NCBI RefSeq assembly: GCF_000993825.1
Contig: NZ_CP011114.1
Location: 620,001-684,000, forward strand
DNA: 64,000 nt
Reading direction: 5' to 3'
Source: Paenibacillus durus ATCC 35681
Lineage (GTDB): Bacteria; Bacillota; Bacilli; Paenibacillales; Paenibacillaceae
Shown: positions 52,285 through 61,544 of the stretch, in pieces
How the letters are laid out: each line of letters begins with the position of its first letter
How positions within the stretch are numbered: position 1 is the first letter of the stretch
Notes under the pieces: generated by a model
Told to the model about the DNA's origin: nothing
What the model saw: only the letters and a program-made list of their open reading frames with translations
The model's database searches: none
Translations under genes and position numbers: made by a program

Positions 52285-53154
52285 ATGGACAGATTATTTG
52301 TACTAACCGCCGTAATCGGAATCGTCTATCTCGCTTTACTTGTGTTCGTCAGCAGCACGGGAAAAAGGGAGCGGTATATGCTGCGTCTGCAGCAGAGGTG
52401 GCAAGGATTCGGTGAACGTCTGGAAAATAGCAGGCTTCAGCAGCTTCTTTATGCCAGCGGCCTGACTGTATCTGCGCGGAAAGTCACGCTGTTTCGTTAT
52501 TTGGCGGTCTTTCTCTATCTGCTTGTAAAAGTGCTCGGCGATTATATCCGCGGCTTGCCGTTTAGCGCATATGATTTGCTGATCGCCGCATTGATTATCG
52601 GTGTTACGAGTCCTGCCCGCTACCTTCCGTTCGGCTGGCTGCTCTCCTGGCTGCATCAGAGATCTGTCGTTCAAAAGGATGGCGAACTGATCTCGTTTCT
52701 CCGGCTGTATGAGAACAACAGGCTTCGCAGGCGGGGATACGTGCAGTTTGGCGCTTTCTGCGCCGGGGCTGCCGGACATTTTGTCCACATCCGTCATGAT
52801 TTGTACGAGCTGTCGGAACGGGTGGTCGATGAGGGGCCGGAGCGGGCAATCGAATGGTTCTGCGACCGGTTTCCGGAGGGACATGCTTTTATCGGCGATA
52901 TCAGGTCCATTCTGCTGGCTACGGAGGGTATGGATGATGATACGGAGGCCGTCGCCTATTTGCGGGAGCAGGGGAAAATGATTGCTAAAATATCCAGCGA
53001 CCAATACCTGCGCAAGTGGTCTCTAATTGGGGACATTTCCTCGATTATTAACGTGATTCCGTCGATTGCCACCTTTTTGATGATCGTAACATTAGCCATG
53101 CAGTACATTATGCTGATCAAGGGGAATTTTAATGATCTTGGCCTGTTTCAATAA
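52285..53154 (+). CDS. TadC-like membrane platform protein, locus 2
   Basis: 289 residues. Starts eleven bases after its neighbour with TGAGGAG upstream. N-terminal helix, helices near 75-115 and a C-terminal one (SIATFLMIVTLAMQYIMLIK). The stretch HFVHIRHDLYELSERVVDEG and RSILLATEGMDDDTEAVAYL resembles the helical F domain. It pairs with the preceding gene as TadB/TadC do in locus 1. Confidence 0.65.
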   Translation: MDRLFVLTAVIGIVYLALLVFVSSTGKRERYMLRLQQRWQGFGERLENSRLQQLLYASGLTVSARKVTLFRYLAVFLYLLVKVLGDYIRGLPFSAYDLLIAALIIGVTSPARYLPFGWLLSWLHQRSVVQKDGELISFLRLYENNRLRRRGYVQFGAFCAGAAGHFVHIRHDLYELSERVVDEGPERAIEWFCDRFPEGHAFIGDIRSILLATEGMDDDTEAVAYLREQGKMIAKISSDQYLRKWSLIGDISSIINVIPSIATFLMIVTLAMQYIMLIKGNFNDLGLFQ

Positions 53155-53212
53155 ATATTTGTCATATTCAATCAGCATATAAAAAAATAAAATGAAAAGG
53201 GAGATATTAACA

Positions 53213-53419
53213 ATGAAAAAAGATGCTATTTCTGCGGGGCTGTTTATCGCAATCGGGTTTCTGTGTGTCGCTATCGTGATCGCCGTTCTGATTCCAGTCG
53301 TAAGAGATGTTATAGATGATGCCGACGATAACCGTCCGACCGTACCGGCGGTCAGTATGACGCAGCCGCTTAACTCTGCCGATCCGACGTCTGACGCACC
53401 GTTCAGTCTAGGAGCCTAA
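53213..53419 (+). CDS. Small single-pass protein, pilin-like subunit A, locus 2
   Basis: 68 residues from ATG 53213 (AAAAGGGAG nine bases upstream). MKKDAISAGLFIAIGFLCVA begins a membrane helix directly at the N-terminus, and a soluble acidic/Pro/Ser tail follows (DDADDNRPTVPAVSMTQPLN). No prepilin leader of the Flp kind is evident. Paralogous to the next gene, so it is likely a repeated structural part of the machine. Function is not known. Confidence 0.7.
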   Translation: MKKDAISAGLFIAIGFLCVAIVIAVLIPVVRDVIDDADDNRPTVPAVSMTQPLNSADPTSDAPFSLGA

Positions 53420-53425
53420 CAGCCG

Positions 53426-53569
53426 ATGAAAAAAGATTCGATCTCGGTTGCCTTGTTTCTCGCCATCGGATTTATTATTGCCGGAATCTTCATCACGTCC
53501 GCCACTGGGATGATCGGCAGCAGCCAGGATGACATTATCGCTCATACGAAGCAGGTTGAGCAGTACTAG
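53426..53569 (+). CDS. Small single-pass protein, pilin-like subunit B, locus 2
   Basis: 47 residues, ATG 53426 six bases after the previous stop, with AGGAG at 53410-53414. MKKDSISVALFLAIGFIIAG mirrors the start of the preceding protein (MKKDAISAGLFIAIGFLCVA, 12 of 20 identical). The C-terminal tail is short (DDIIAHTKQVEQY). The two genes look like a tandem duplication. Confidence 0.7.
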   Translation: MKKDSISVALFLAIGFIIAGIFITSATGMIGSSQDDIIAHTKQVEQY

Positions 53570-53625
53570 CCGAATTTTTGGTCCTGCCGATCTTACGGCG
53601 TTTGAAAGGAGCACGCATTTAGACT

Positions 53626-54006
53626 ATGAAGGCGACTGTTCTTCGGGCTTTGTTTATGTGGCTGGTCTTGTTTATTATTTTGCAGCCGATCTTTACCTAC
53701 ATCGATTATTTGCTGGATTTGCAGGTCAAGGCCAACACCTCTTACCTTACACAAAAGGCTGCAACCGAAGGAATGGTAACCGCTGGTATGCGAAGCGAAG
53801 TCGTGAGCAATCTGAAGGCTTTGGGATTTTCGGATTCGTCCATTGAAATTACGAGCAGCTCAGAGACGGTTCAAGAGAGAGAAAAGAGACTTGATGTGTA
53901 TGTCAAAGCTCCGCGGATTTCCATGTTTCCGTATAACTTTTCCGGCGGGACGCAGCCTTCGTATTATTACGGCCATGGTTCTATTATGAGCGAATATCTC
54001 GATTAA
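53626..54006 (+). CDS. TadE-like minor protein, locus 2
   Basis: 126 residues. N-terminal membrane helix LRALFMWLVLFIILQPIFTY (about 5-25), then an exported region with a beta-like segment (KRLDVYVKAPRISMFPYNFS) and a Tyr/Gly/Ser-rich end (GGTQPSYYYGHGSIMSEYLD). The layout is that of TadE/TadF pseudopilins, but no clear processing site is present. Confidence 0.65.
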   Translation: MKATVLRALFMWLVLFIILQPIFTYIDYLLDLQVKANTSYLTQKAATEGMVTAGMRSEVVSNLKALGFSDSSIEITSSSETVQEREKRLDVYVKAPRISMFPYNFSGGTQPSYYYGHGSIMSEYLD

Positions 54007-54015
54007 GGTGACATT

Positions 54016-54513
54016 ATGGATTACGTTATCAAGCTTGCCTTTGTACTGCTGATCTTTATTTATGGCTGGTTTTTTCAGGCGCAGAATCAGGAATGGGACA
54101 TTGAGCGGGAACTGCTCAAACACGCGAACAACATGGCTGTCCACGATGCCGCCCAGGAAATGGACGAGTCGGAACGTGCGGAAGGACGGTTGATTATCGA
54201 TCAGGACGCGGCGGAAGCAAGTTTTAAGGAAACGCTGGAAGCCAATCTCGGACTGGATGACAGCCTCACTCCCCGTACCGGTAGCCGCCTTCGTTCCAAA
54301 GTGGAAGTCGTCGAGTTCAAGGTGATCGATGAATCCTCGGGTGTTACCTTCCCATTCCTCTATGAAGACAGCCGTTACGGAATTACGAAGTATATACAAG
54401 GACCCTCTGTAATTGCCGTTATAAAAACTAAGCATCCGGTGCTGATCGCAAGAGCCAAAAATCAGGCAGACATCCAGGTGCCGGCGATTCAGGAGTACAA
54501 GTATAACAAGTAG
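54016..54513 (+). CDS. TadF-like minor protein, locus 2
   Basis: 165 residues. N-terminal helix VIKLAFVLLIFIYGWFFQAQ, then HANNMAVHDAAQEMDESERA (helical) and a beta-rich end (SKVEVVEFKVIDESSGVTFP, GPSVIAVIKTKHPVL). Nine bases after its neighbour and last of the locus 2 operon. Confidence 0.65.
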   Translation: MDYVIKLAFVLLIFIYGWFFQAQNQEWDIERELLKHANNMAVHDAAQEMDESERAEGRLIIDQDAAEASFKETLEANLGLDDSLTPRTGSRLRSKVEVVEFKVIDESSGVTFPFLYEDSRYGITKYIQGPSVIAVIKTKHPVLIARAKNQADIQVPAIQEYKYNK

Positions 54514-54607
54514 CAGTCTGGATTCGAGGACGCCATTTTGAAGGACAGTGGCGCGGTTTGGGTCTGCTGGAATTTCCGGTTCCGGGCCGCCGCTCATTGC
54601 CCTTCAG

Positions 54608-54661
54608 TTTATCGGCAAGGAGCTTTCCCTCTGCTAGGTGCAGAGAGTCTTTGCCGATAAA
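54608..54661. other. Long two-stem hairpin upstream of secreted protein genes
   Basis: Eleven-base outer stem TTTATCGGCAA / TTGCCGATAAA encloses a second stem CTCTGC/GCAGAG. There is no T-run after it. Either a terminator of locus 2 of unusual form or a structured 5' leader of the next gene. Confidence 0.55.
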
Positions 54662-54691
54662 TCACACAAATATTATTTTAGGGAGAGATCA

Positions 54692-55321
54692 ATGATGAAA
54701 AAAACGATTCTGAATGTAAGTACAGTTGCGCTGCTGCTCACGCAAATGTTTTCCGTTGGGGGAGCTTCGGCTAAAGCTGTGGACACAGCAGCACCGCGTG
54801 TGGCAACGACAGTTACGGCTAAGGCAACGGCTCCAGTGATGACGGATAATCTGTTTAAGTATGGCTTGAAAAAGGATGTAGAGCTGCCCGTCACCGTAAC
54901 GGCCGGGGGGCTGAGTTATACGCTGGAGAAGATCATGATCTATGATATTAACTCTAAAGAAGCAGTTACTTTGCGGAAAACCTATAAATATGGTTCTCAG
55001 TCTGGGCTAGTTGCAAATCCGAAATATTTTGTTTGGACCAAAATCACTGTAAAAAACAATAGCAAAAAGACGGTAGATAATATTAGTGGTGAGAAGTGGA
55101 CCCTTAGTTTTAGAGGGTTATATAGTCTTGATCCTGTAAGGAACTTTTCGCGTATGGAAAAAACGAATGATCAATCGGCTCTTAATTGGATGGAATTGAA
55201 ACCTGGACAACAGTTGACAACCTACCAAGCTTTTATGTATGCAAAAGATTTTCAATACTTCGTTATTCGCTTGTTCTATGATGGTCAATTCGCTGAAAAA
55301 TATGTTGTGGAAGACCTGTAA
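54692..55321 (+). CDS. Secreted protein of unknown function
   Basis: 209 residues. Start ATG 54692 with AGGGAGAG six bases upstream. Signal peptide MMKKTILNVSTVALLLTQMF, cleavage likely at ASAKA near residue 27. The mature part is beta-rich (LPVTVTAGGLSYTLEKIMIY, VWTKITVKNNSKKTVDNISG), similar in outline to DUF4352-type exported domains. GC content is lower than in the preceding genes. First gene of a unit with the two large surface proteins. Confidence 0.7.
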   Translation: MMKKTILNVSTVALLLTQMFSVGGASAKAVDTAAPRVATTVTAKATAPVMTDNLFKYGLKKDVELPVTVTAGGLSYTLEKIMIYDINSKEAVTLRKTYKYGSQSGLVANPKYFVWTKITVKNNSKKTVDNISGEKWTLSFRGLYSLDPVRNFSRMEKTNDQSALNWMELKPGQQLTTYQAFMYAKDFQYFVIRLFYDGQFAEKYVVEDL

Positions 55322-55330
55322 GGGAATGAT

Positions 55331-57595
55331 ATGAGAAAACTAAAATATCTTTTATTAGCTATCATTTTTCTGGCGACAAGTTTCTCTCAGTCTGAATATG
55401 TTAGGGCGGCAAATTCTAAATCTGGTTCTGTAGCTATTCCGATTACAACAGGGCTAGTGGGATCTGATAATAGTGCCAAAACCTTCTACTTAGACCTGCC
55501 TAGTGGAGTTACAAGTTCTTCTATAGCTGCTAATACGCTTAAATATAATGGGACCAATGAAAAAATAGGCAATATTTCTATTGAAAATGGAAAGATAAAA
55601 ATCACCTTAAAAGGTACGCAAAATTCTAAACTACTCGATAAAGTACAAGGCTACAGAGCTTCTTACGAACAGATGTATATCACCAATATCTACAATTCAA
55701 TTTGGCTTTATTCTGACGGAAGACGATGGCAAATCAATGAATATGATGAGAATAATGATCGAATGAAGACAAAAGATGTTAATGCAACTGATGGCTATCC
55801 CTCACAGAACCCGCCCAGGACGGTAGTCACGGCTGGACCATTACAGGATCAGACGTATCTTAAATGGTACAACGGCTCAAAGACTGAAGTTATTGACTCA
55901 GCGGATATCATTTCATCTTCGATTACACCAGTTTTATTTCAATGGAGTGATTATGTTTACAAAAAACCCACTATAAAAAACGGAAGAATTATTATAAATT
56001 ACTATATTCCTAACAGTACACCTTGGAAGAGTGAACCGGACGATGGATTAAGCGGGAAAGCGGAAGGACGACAATACTTCGCTAATATTATCTATTACTA
56101 CGAAGCCAAAGCCAGAGTCACTACCTATAGCTATGGCGGAACCGTCACCTTTGACTACGGATTACCGGATGAAGTCACGTTGACCGGTTCCGCCATCCTT
56201 GAACAGCCGAATCCAAATCCAGCGAAGTTCGAGAACAAGAATGTGCCAGTCAAGATCACCGTAAAAGGTGAGCTTCTGGCATATAACGATTCCTCTAACA
56301 TCGGAGAATGGGTATTTTATGTTAAAGAGAAGAACAATGAAAGCTCGCTTAAAACTAAAAAAATGTATACCAAGACCCTAACCGCAAACGAATCATTTAG
56401 TTTTGAAATTCCCAAGGTAAAGGTGACAGGGAGCAGCTTTAGTCAGGACTATGACCTGAGCGTAGTCGTGCGGTTTAAGAAACCAGTGGTGACCAAGACG
56501 GGAACAATTACCTCCTTGAAGGAATCCTTCTCGGCCAGAGCAGGCGTATATACAACGCCCAATCCACCGGGCAGCGGCTTTCCCGGCCCATCGTCACCCC
56601 CAGATCCTCCGCGTGAGATGAAGCCGCCTATAGCTCTTATCAACGCGCCAAGCAAGGTAAAAGCTGGACAAGAGTTTGAAGCCAGCGGCGCAGGCTCTTA
56701 TGATCCGGATGGTTTCATTAAAAGCTACTACTGGGATGCTCCGGGTGCTGAAGGAGAACTCATAGATAAGCCACGAGGAACCATTTGGTACGATAAAGAC
56801 CATTTGGGTGAACAAACGATTGCTTTGACTGTCGTGGATGATGAAATGATGACCGGAAGCACGAGCAAGGAAATCACCGTTATTGAACCCAAGCCGGACG
56901 CGTTGATCCGTGCCGAAGGCACATTGAAGCAAAACCGGAAGGTGATTATACAAAGCTACAGCAGCAGTCCTAAACATTACCCGCTAGTCGCCTCCAAAAC
57001 CAAAATCACCATCACCGCTATCTCAGGCGGGACGGACGCGGACATTAAATACAGCGGATCTTTAAATGGGGTATTCAGTAAAGAAGCTCTGTTTAAAAAG
57101 CCTGGACAATATAAAGCAACGATCTACGTGGAGAATACCTTGGGGCTTTCCGCGAGCAACGAAACGACGTTTGAAATTGTGCCCGATGAAAAGCCATTTG
57201 CTTACTTCACCCTTCCAGGTTCGGTATACCGTAATCCGGAAGACGGGAACCAAGCCACCATTTCAATCGATGACATGTCCTTTTCCCCGGATAAGGATAT
57301 TGTTGCGCGTAGACTTTGGGAATATCGGTATGATTCCAACAATAACGGAACCTTTACCGATGAACACTGGGTGATTTTTAATAATGAAAACTTAGATCGT
57401 CTGAATCTCAAGGTGCAGGAAGTCGGCCAGTACGAAGTACGATTAACGGTATTTGAAGAGTTTGGGCAGCCCACCATTGAAGAGTTTGTGACTCAAGCGG
57501 ATCGGCAATCCATAAGTTCAGAGAGTACCCAAAATGTAATCGAACGGATCTTCAAGGTGAAAAATCAGGCGCCGGATGTGGATTGGTCACGATAG
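55331..57595 (+). CDS. Large secreted protein with PKD-like domain, abrupt C-terminus
   Basis: 754 residues. Signal peptide MRKLKYLLLAIIFLATSFSQ with cleavage after VRAAN. Residues 30-400 form a beta-rich region not recognised; a Pro-rich hinge follows (GSGFPGPSSPPDPP, about 415-430), then a PKD-like domain with EASGAGSYDPDGFIKSYYWD and IALTVVDDEM. A second Ig-like domain and a third, YDSNNNGTF, come after. The protein stops at FKVKNQAPDVDWSR, which looks like the linker that opens another domain, so it may be truncated. N-terminal half is AT-rich. Confidence 0.75.
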   Translation: MRKLKYLLLAIIFLATSFSQSEYVRAANSKSGSVAIPITTGLVGSDNSAKTFYLDLPSGVTSSSIAANTLKYNGTNEKIGNISIENGKIKITLKGTQNSKLLDKVQGYRASYEQMYITNIYNSIWLYSDGRRWQINEYDENNDRMKTKDVNATDGYPSQNPPRTVVTAGPLQDQTYLKWYNGSKTEVIDSADIISSSITPVLFQWSDYVYKKPTIKNGRIIINYYIPNSTPWKSEPDDGLSGKAEGRQYFANIIYYYEAKARVTTYSYGGTVTFDYGLPDEVTLTGSAILEQPNPNPAKFENKNVPVKITVKGELLAYNDSSNIGEWVFYVKEKNNESSLKTKKMYTKTLTANESFSFEIPKVKVTGSSFSQDYDLSVVVRFKKPVVTKTGTITSLKESFSARAGVYTTPNPPGSGFPGPSSPPDPPREMKPPIALINAPSKVKAGQEFEASGAGSYDPDGFIKSYYWDAPGAEGELIDKPRGTIWYDKDHLGEQTIALTVVDDEMMTGSTSKEITVIEPKPDALIRAEGTLKQNRKVIIQSYSSSPKHYPLVASKTKITITAISGGTDADIKYSGSLNGVFSKEALFKKPGQYKATIYVENTLGLSASNETTFEIVPDEKPFAYFTLPGSVYRNPEDGNQATISIDDMSFSPDKDIVARRLWEYRYDSNNNGTFTDEHWVIFNNENLDRLNLKVQEVGQYEVRLTVFEEFGQPTIEEFVTQADRQSISSESTQNVIERIFKVKNQAPDVDWSR

Positions 57596-57605
57596 AAAGG
57601 AAACA

Positions 57606-60600
57606 ATGATGCAGAGGTTAAAAAAATCCGTCTCAACGTTTATGGCCGTTGTGCTATTGCTTCTTACATTCCCCGAAGTTTTTTCGGGGAATGTTCAGGT
57701 AAAGGCTGCAAGCAGTAATCCAAATGTGATTAATTTTGTGGATATACGCATTGATCCATTTACTCGAATAAGTCCTTATGACCCGAGCATGGGGAATATT
57801 GGTGCTTTAACTTTAGAGATGCCTGGTTTAACGCTAAAAAATGTTCGGTTCAATTTAATTAATAAACATTTGGAATATGATATTGTACCCGATGGTCCAT
57901 TCATCCTAAAAACAGACTCTCACGTATATTGGTGGGAAAACATGGAACGAAATAGATATGTTACTATTGCCACATGGCTCCAAAGTGCTAATACCGGGAT
58001 GAAGGGGAGGTATACGGCTTGGCAAACAATTGAGTATCCAGGTGCTGGGACGGCCCACACGATGTCATTTGATGTATCCCGCCCTCCTGACGGGGATTCG
58101 TATCTAGAATGGAATTATGATGTTCCTAGTCAGGTTGGTATTTATTTTACGGCCCGCGATATACAATCAGAGCCGGGAAATGCATTGAATGGGTGGAGCA
58201 ACCTAGTCATGTTTGATGTGACCAAGCCACTCATTATTAATTCGGCCCCATCGCTCACCATCACGACCCCAAGCGAGCAGCAGCTTTTAAATGAGCCGGG
58301 CTTCAGCGGAATGAACATTGAAGGATATGTCCGCGATGTTGACAACAATGATCTGGTCGTCAGTGCGGAGATCCCCAATGTATTTTATAAGAAGGTGACT
58401 ATTCCCCAAGCTCTAATCAATAAACCGTTCTCCATTCCCATCGATGTTTTAGGTGACAGTATTCCACCCGGTCATCATACGATAATTGTCAAAGTTGTCG
58501 ATCCGTATAATTATAAGGACGAAAAAACGATGACCGTGAATGTCTCCTATAGGCTCAGGAACAAATCCTTCATTTTAATCAATACGCCGGTTGATATCGG
58601 TACCAGCTACAAAGATTACGAAGGCGATCCCAAGCATCAGGAACGGTACAGGTACGACCATGATCCGAACTTTTTTGATAATTCAATGGGGATCATTTCA
58701 GATAGCGGGCTGTGGCGTTCGACAAAATATAATTCTTTTCCTTACACCGGAGTGTACACCGCTACTTTTCAGGCCAAGGACAATCCCAAAAACGATGACA
58801 GGTTCGATAACTACCGGCTATGGAGCCGGGACAATCTATCTTCCATGACGTATCATGTCCACCGTAAACCGGTTGCGCTATTTGCAGCAAAGCTTGTGGA
58901 CGGGAGCCTTCAATTAACGGACAGCTCATACGATCTAGATCATATCACGGCATCCAGTAAAGGCTTGATCGACTGGCAATGGCAGTACAAAAAAACCGAA
59001 GCTGAAACGTGGACGGACGGTCAGCCGCCTGCTCAATTGCCGACAGTCGAGCAATATGACATTCGCCTAAGAGTACGTGACATGGACGGGGAAAATGGAG
59101 TGGGCGTATGGAGCGATTGGTGCCTGCGGACGGTTGGCAGTGGAAGCAACCTCCCGCCGGTTGCGGTATTCACCGTAAATCCGAATATCGTCTCTTACCG
59201 CAAGGCCACCACCATTACGGACAAGTCCTTTGATCCGGATAATGATCCTCTGGATATTTATAGCTGGTCAGTGGTCAAGGATGGCTGGAATACGGTGTGG
59301 TCGCATTGGGGAGGGCCGACTACGCCGCCTAATATCGCAGCATTCGGGATCGGCAATTATCAGATTAATTTGCAGGTGCATGACAACCGCGGCCTATGGT
59401 CGGAAACGTACAGTCAGTCCGTACAGGTAATGAATCATCCACCGGCAGCCGCATTTTATATGCCGCCTGAAGTGTACCGGGATACGGTCATTACGATGGA
59501 AAACATGACTCCCGATCCGGACGAAGACGGAGATAACCTATCCTATTCCTGGAACGCAAGGATTAATAACAGTCCCTATTATTATGCTGGCAGCAACCGC
59601 AACCAGGTTCTGACGATTCGCGATCTTATCGCAAACAACGGCATTTCTCTACAGCAGGCCATTTCGGAGGGATGGGAAATGCGTCTTACGGCATCTGACG
59701 GTTCGCTGAGTTCAAACGCCACACGCTTGTTCACCGTGAAAAATCATATTCCAACAGCGGCAATCGTAGGTCCGGATTCCGTGTTCCAATATGATACGAA
59801 GCAGTACACATCTAGTGATGAGGATGGAGATCCTTCAGATGCGGCCAGCCTGCAGTATTATTGGAAAGTCACGGATAGCGACGGGCAGACAACCATTTAT
59901 CGTACGCCAAACATAGAGATCGATTTCCCTGAACCGGGCGTGTATACGTTGGAGCATTGGGTCGTGGACCAGATCGGCGACAAGTCCAATGTCGTCTCGC
60001 TGAAAGTAAATGCTGCGCAGAATTTGGCTCCTTTTATGACGTTGACATCTCCTCTCGGTACTGTAGGCAATCCGACTGTGCTTGATGCTGAAAAGCAAGG
60101 AGATCCATTAATCCAGTGGACATACGCCGATCCGGAGAATGACCCGCAGGAAAAATACCGTCTGGAGTTCTTTACGAAAGACAGCCTGCTTACCAAAACG
60201 GTAGAAAATTCGGATAGCACCGGCCTGCTTCGGAAGTATCAAGTGCCTAACCTAACATTTGAACGGTTTGAACTGTTCTCCGTATATGGACGTGCGTATT
60301 CCAAGAACAGCTGGTCGGAAATCTCCAACGAGAAAGCGTTCATTATCGACAATCCTCCGGTTCCGGGCTTCTCTTTAACTACAGACACCGGAAAGGATGC
60401 AACCCAAACGCCGATTTTTCGGACCGATGTCTTACAGATTACTGGCACTGCTCATGACGATGACGAGGCGAAGGGTGACAGCCTAACCTATAAATATTAC
60501 CTGAAACCGAGCGGAGGAACCGAAGGCTTAATCAGCACATCCGAAAGCTTTACAAAACAATTCACAACCAACGACACGTTTACGATCCGCCAGGTGGTGA

Positions 60601-61367
60601 CCGACTCGCTGGGCTTATGGCGGGAAGTCTCTCATGCATTCATCGTAAAAAATCGGCTTCCCGTGGTGAATCTCACCTTTCCGACCAGCGACACGGCTGC
60701 CAAGCCGACCATCACCAGCACGATGACGCCGATTATGAAATGGAGCTATACCGATGATGACGGCGATGAGCAGCAGCGGTTCCGGGTACGTATACTTGAT
60801 GCGACAACTGGCAGTATCGTTGTTCAGTCCGGGGATCAAGCGTCCAGTCAGCAGCAGTGGACCGTTCCGGCAGGCGCTTTAGTGGAGAACCATAAGTATG
60901 CTGTAGAGATCGAGGTTTTCGACGGCTTTGATTGGAGCGCGGCCTCACCACGCAAATATTTTATGGTCAACCTGCTGAGCGTAAAAGGCGGCGTGAAACA
61001 CACCACGGAGTGGAATGCCAACCGTCAGAGCTACAATTTAAAGATATCGGGAGACACAGAGCAGCCGCGTGGTTATAATATATTTTGGGCAGGGGAGAAA
61101 TTCGTGCTTCAGGCGGACGCTACCGGGCTGCCGGATACGATTGACGTAACGATGGACGGCGGATTTATGGCGCAGCTTAGTCCTTCGGATAGCGACAAGA
61201 CCTTTTGGACCGGGGAACTCTATGATCCTTCTTTTGAACATTTGCCGAACGGGCCTGTGACCTTCACCTTTACGGCCAAGAACGAATACAACACGAAGAT
61301 CGATAAAGTAACGGTTATCATCTCGGAGAATTGGAGCCAATATTTCCGCAGCCACCGGGTCAAGTAG
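57606..61367 (+). CDS. Very large secreted protein with repeated PKD/Ig-like domains
   Basis: 1253 residues from ATG 57606 (AAAGG upstream, eleven bases after the previous stop). Signal peptide MMQRLKKSVSTFMAVVLLLL with a cut near VKAAS. At least six PKD/Ig-type repeats follow, separated by linkers such as VKNHIPTAAI, VMNHPPAAAF and VKNRLPVVNL, with D-P-D-x-D loops (FDPDNDPLD, PDPDEDGDN) likely binding calcium. No LPXTG, S-layer or transmembrane anchor is visible. It is probably an adhesin or surface protein; the final domain (GGVKHTTEWNANRQSYNLKI) differs from the repeats. Confidence 0.8.
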   Translation: MMQRLKKSVSTFMAVVLLLLTFPEVFSGNVQVKAASSNPNVINFVDIRIDPFTRISPYDPSMGNIGALTLEMPGLTLKNVRFNLINKHLEYDIVPDGPFILKTDSHVYWWENMERNRYVTIATWLQSANTGMKGRYTAWQTIEYPGAGTAHTMSFDVSRPPDGDSYLEWNYDVPSQVGIYFTARDIQSEPGNALNGWSNLVMFDVTKPLIINSAPSLTITTPSEQQLLNEPGFSGMNIEGYVRDVDNNDLVVSAEIPNVFYKKVTIPQALINKPFSIPIDVLGDSIPPGHHTIIVKVVDPYNYKDEKTMTVNVSYRLRNKSFILINTPVDIGTSYKDYEGDPKHQERYRYDHDPNFFDNSMGIISDSGLWRSTKYNSFPYTGVYTATFQAKDNPKNDDRFDNYRLWSRDNLSSMTYHVHRKPVALFAAKLVDGSLQLTDSSYDLDHITASSKGLIDWQWQYKKTEAETWTDGQPPAQLPTVEQYDIRLRVRDMDGENGVGVWSDWCLRTVGSGSNLPPVAVFTVNPNIVSYRKATTITDKSFDPDNDPLDIYSWSVVKDGWNTVWSHWGGPTTPPNIAAFGIGNYQINLQVHDNRGLWSETYSQSVQVMNHPPAAAFYMPPEVYRDTVITMENMTPDPDEDGDNLSYSWNARINNSPYYYAGSNRNQVLTIRDLIANNGISLQQAISEGWEMRLTASDGSLSSNATRLFTVKNHIPTAAIVGPDSVFQYDTKQYTSSDEDGDPSDAASLQYYWKVTDSDGQTTIYRTPNIEIDFPEPGVYTLEHWVVDQIGDKSNVVSLKVNAAQNLAPFMTLTSPLGTVGNPTVLDAEKQGDPLIQWTYADPENDPQEKYRLEFFTKDSLLTKTVENSDSTGLLRKYQVPNLTFERFELFSVYGRAYSKNSWSEISNEKAFIIDNPPVPGFSLTTDTGKDATQTPIFRTDVLQITGTAHDDDEAKGDSLTYKYYLKPSGGTEGLISTSESFTKQFTTNDTFTIRQVVTDSLGLWREVSHAFIVKNRLPVVNLTFPTSDTAAKPTITSTMTPIMKWSYTDDDGDEQQRFRVRILDATTGSIVVQSGDQASSQQQWTVPAGALVENHKYAVEIEVFDGFDWSAASPRKYFMVNLLSVKGGVKHTTEWNANRQSYNLKISGDTEQPRGYNIFWAGEKFVLQADATGLPDTIDVTMDGGFMAQLSPSDSDKTFWTGELYDPSFEHLPNGPVTFTFTAKNEYNTKIDKVTVIISENWSQYFRSHRVK

Positions 61368-61467
61368 CGTACTCCTCATGATCTGTACCAGCCTGCACCG
61401 GTCACCGTATAAAAAAGAAACCAAGTTGCGAAACTTAAAGGTTGGGGCGTCCGGCAGGCAAAAACAA

Positions 61468-61497
61468 TTGGAAATGCTTCCACATTAGTGATACAAT
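61468..61497 (+). promoter_or_regulatory. Predicted tkt promoter
   Basis: TTGGAA and TACAAT with an 18-base gap, 48 bases before the tkt start. Confidence 0.5.
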
Positions 61498-61544
61498 AAT
61501 AGTCAAAATGACATTCTTGAGCTTTATAGAGGAGGACAATTTGA

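Noticed and set aside
54608..54661. Cyclic di-GMP riboswitch before the surface proteins
   Set aside because: The conserved core elements are missing; only a long hairpin remains.
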